DNA of 22,731 bases from an uncultured Prevotella sp. (GTDB lineage Bacteria > Bacteroidota > Bacteroidia > Bacteroidales > Bacteroidaceae), in the NCBI GenBank assembly GCA_937898715.1, contig CALEKA010000082.1, positions 1-22,731 of the forward strand. The letters are read 5' to 3'. Position 1 is the first letter of the stretch. Every line of letters begins with the position of its first letter. Under the pieces are notes generated by a model that saw nothing but the letters and a program-made list of their open reading frames with translations, did not search any database and was not told where the DNA came from. Shown here piece by piece: positions 22,513-22,731 of the stretch. The position numbers and the translations under genes are program-made.

Positions 22513-22731
22513 CCCAGTTCTGTGGGCGACGCGTCCCCGCGTCGGCATCAAGAGCAAACAAACAACTTTTCAGCCAATACCGGGGGCGACGCGTCCCCGC
22601 GTCAGCATCAAAAGCGAGCAAACAACTTTTCAGCCAATACCGGGGGCGACGCGTCCCCGCGTCGGCATCAAGAGCAAGCAAACAACTTTTCAGCCAATAC
22701 CGGGGGCGACGCGTCCCCGCGTCGGCATCAA
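22513..22731. repeat. 60-bp tandem array of the hairpin family, cut by the window end
   Basis: Starts with CCCAGTTCTGTGGGCGACG. Hairpins with core CGACGCG-TCCC-CGCGTCG lie at 22524-22547, 22584-22607, 22644-22667 and 22704-22727, exactly 60 bp apart. The linkers (CAAACAACTTTTCAGCCAATACC) are nearly identical. The second copy has GTCAGCA for GTCGGCA. The step is divisible by three, which creates a meaningless open frame on the minus strand. The array continues beyond the window. Confidence 0.92.

Noticed and set aside
22478..22681. Repetitive 67-residue protein on the minus strand
   Set aside because: The frame exists because the repeat is 60 bp, a multiple of three. No start context, and hairpin sequence dominates. 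Similar frames on the minus strand at 4959-5341 and 5345-5599 were rejected for the same reason.

Overview
The window reads as a chromosomal segment of a Bacteroidales bacterium, most likely Prevotellaceae or a close relative. The signs are Bacteroidetes-type promoters (TTTG, 19-20 bp, then TAnnTTTG), near absence of Shine-Dalgarno sequences, a TonB with the MPEFPGG signature, a zinc dipeptidyl peptidase III of the HECLGH type, a fused class I fumarase, secreted proteins with a DLxGRRV...KGxYIVxGxKV tail, and a type IX secretion component (PorQ). No rRNA gene, complete tRNA, CRISPR array, transposase or phage gene is visible.

Layout: 1-90 is a structured terminator region whose gene lies outside the window. 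307-1065 is a LytTR response regulator. 1066-1589 is non-coding with a candidate small RNA and two hairpins. 1590-3623 is a secreted M49 peptidase ending in an unusual mirrored terminator, followed by a composite REP-like element (3708-3898). 4017-4880 (minus) is ispH. 4914-5569 is a dense array of GC-rich hairpin repeats. 5673-6470 (minus) is tonB, apparently with a TTG start and a promoter lying inside a dispersed repeat. 6471-7545 is more than 1 kb of non-coding DNA with phased ATTAAT motifs and a possible sigma-54 promoter for groES-groEL (7546-9501). 9693-11339 is class I fumarase. 11719-18763 is a surface or secreted polysaccharide locus: a modular 810-residue protein, a 60-residue MKKSYIQP peptide, and a 1343-residue GH95 alpha-L-fucosidase-type enzyme sharing N-terminal modules with the first. 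19361-20599 is a transglutaminase-like lipoprotein with leucine-rich repeats. 21448-22449 is porQ. The window ends inside a 60-bp tandem array of the same hairpin repeat.

How it fits together: the two large proteins carry signal peptides and tails resembling type IX sorting domains, so PorQ at the right end is functionally consistent with them. TonB energises outer-membrane uptake and ispH, groESL and fumarase are housekeeping. The most striking content lies between genes: about 20 copies of one hairpin family with compensatory stem changes, a mobile-promoter-like repeat in front of tonB, two collinear intergenic elements in front of groES and porQ, and helically phased or short-period arrays. 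No clear multi-gene novel defence or biosynthetic system is present. The best candidates for undescribed biology are these repeat families and the small peptide next to the GH95 gene.
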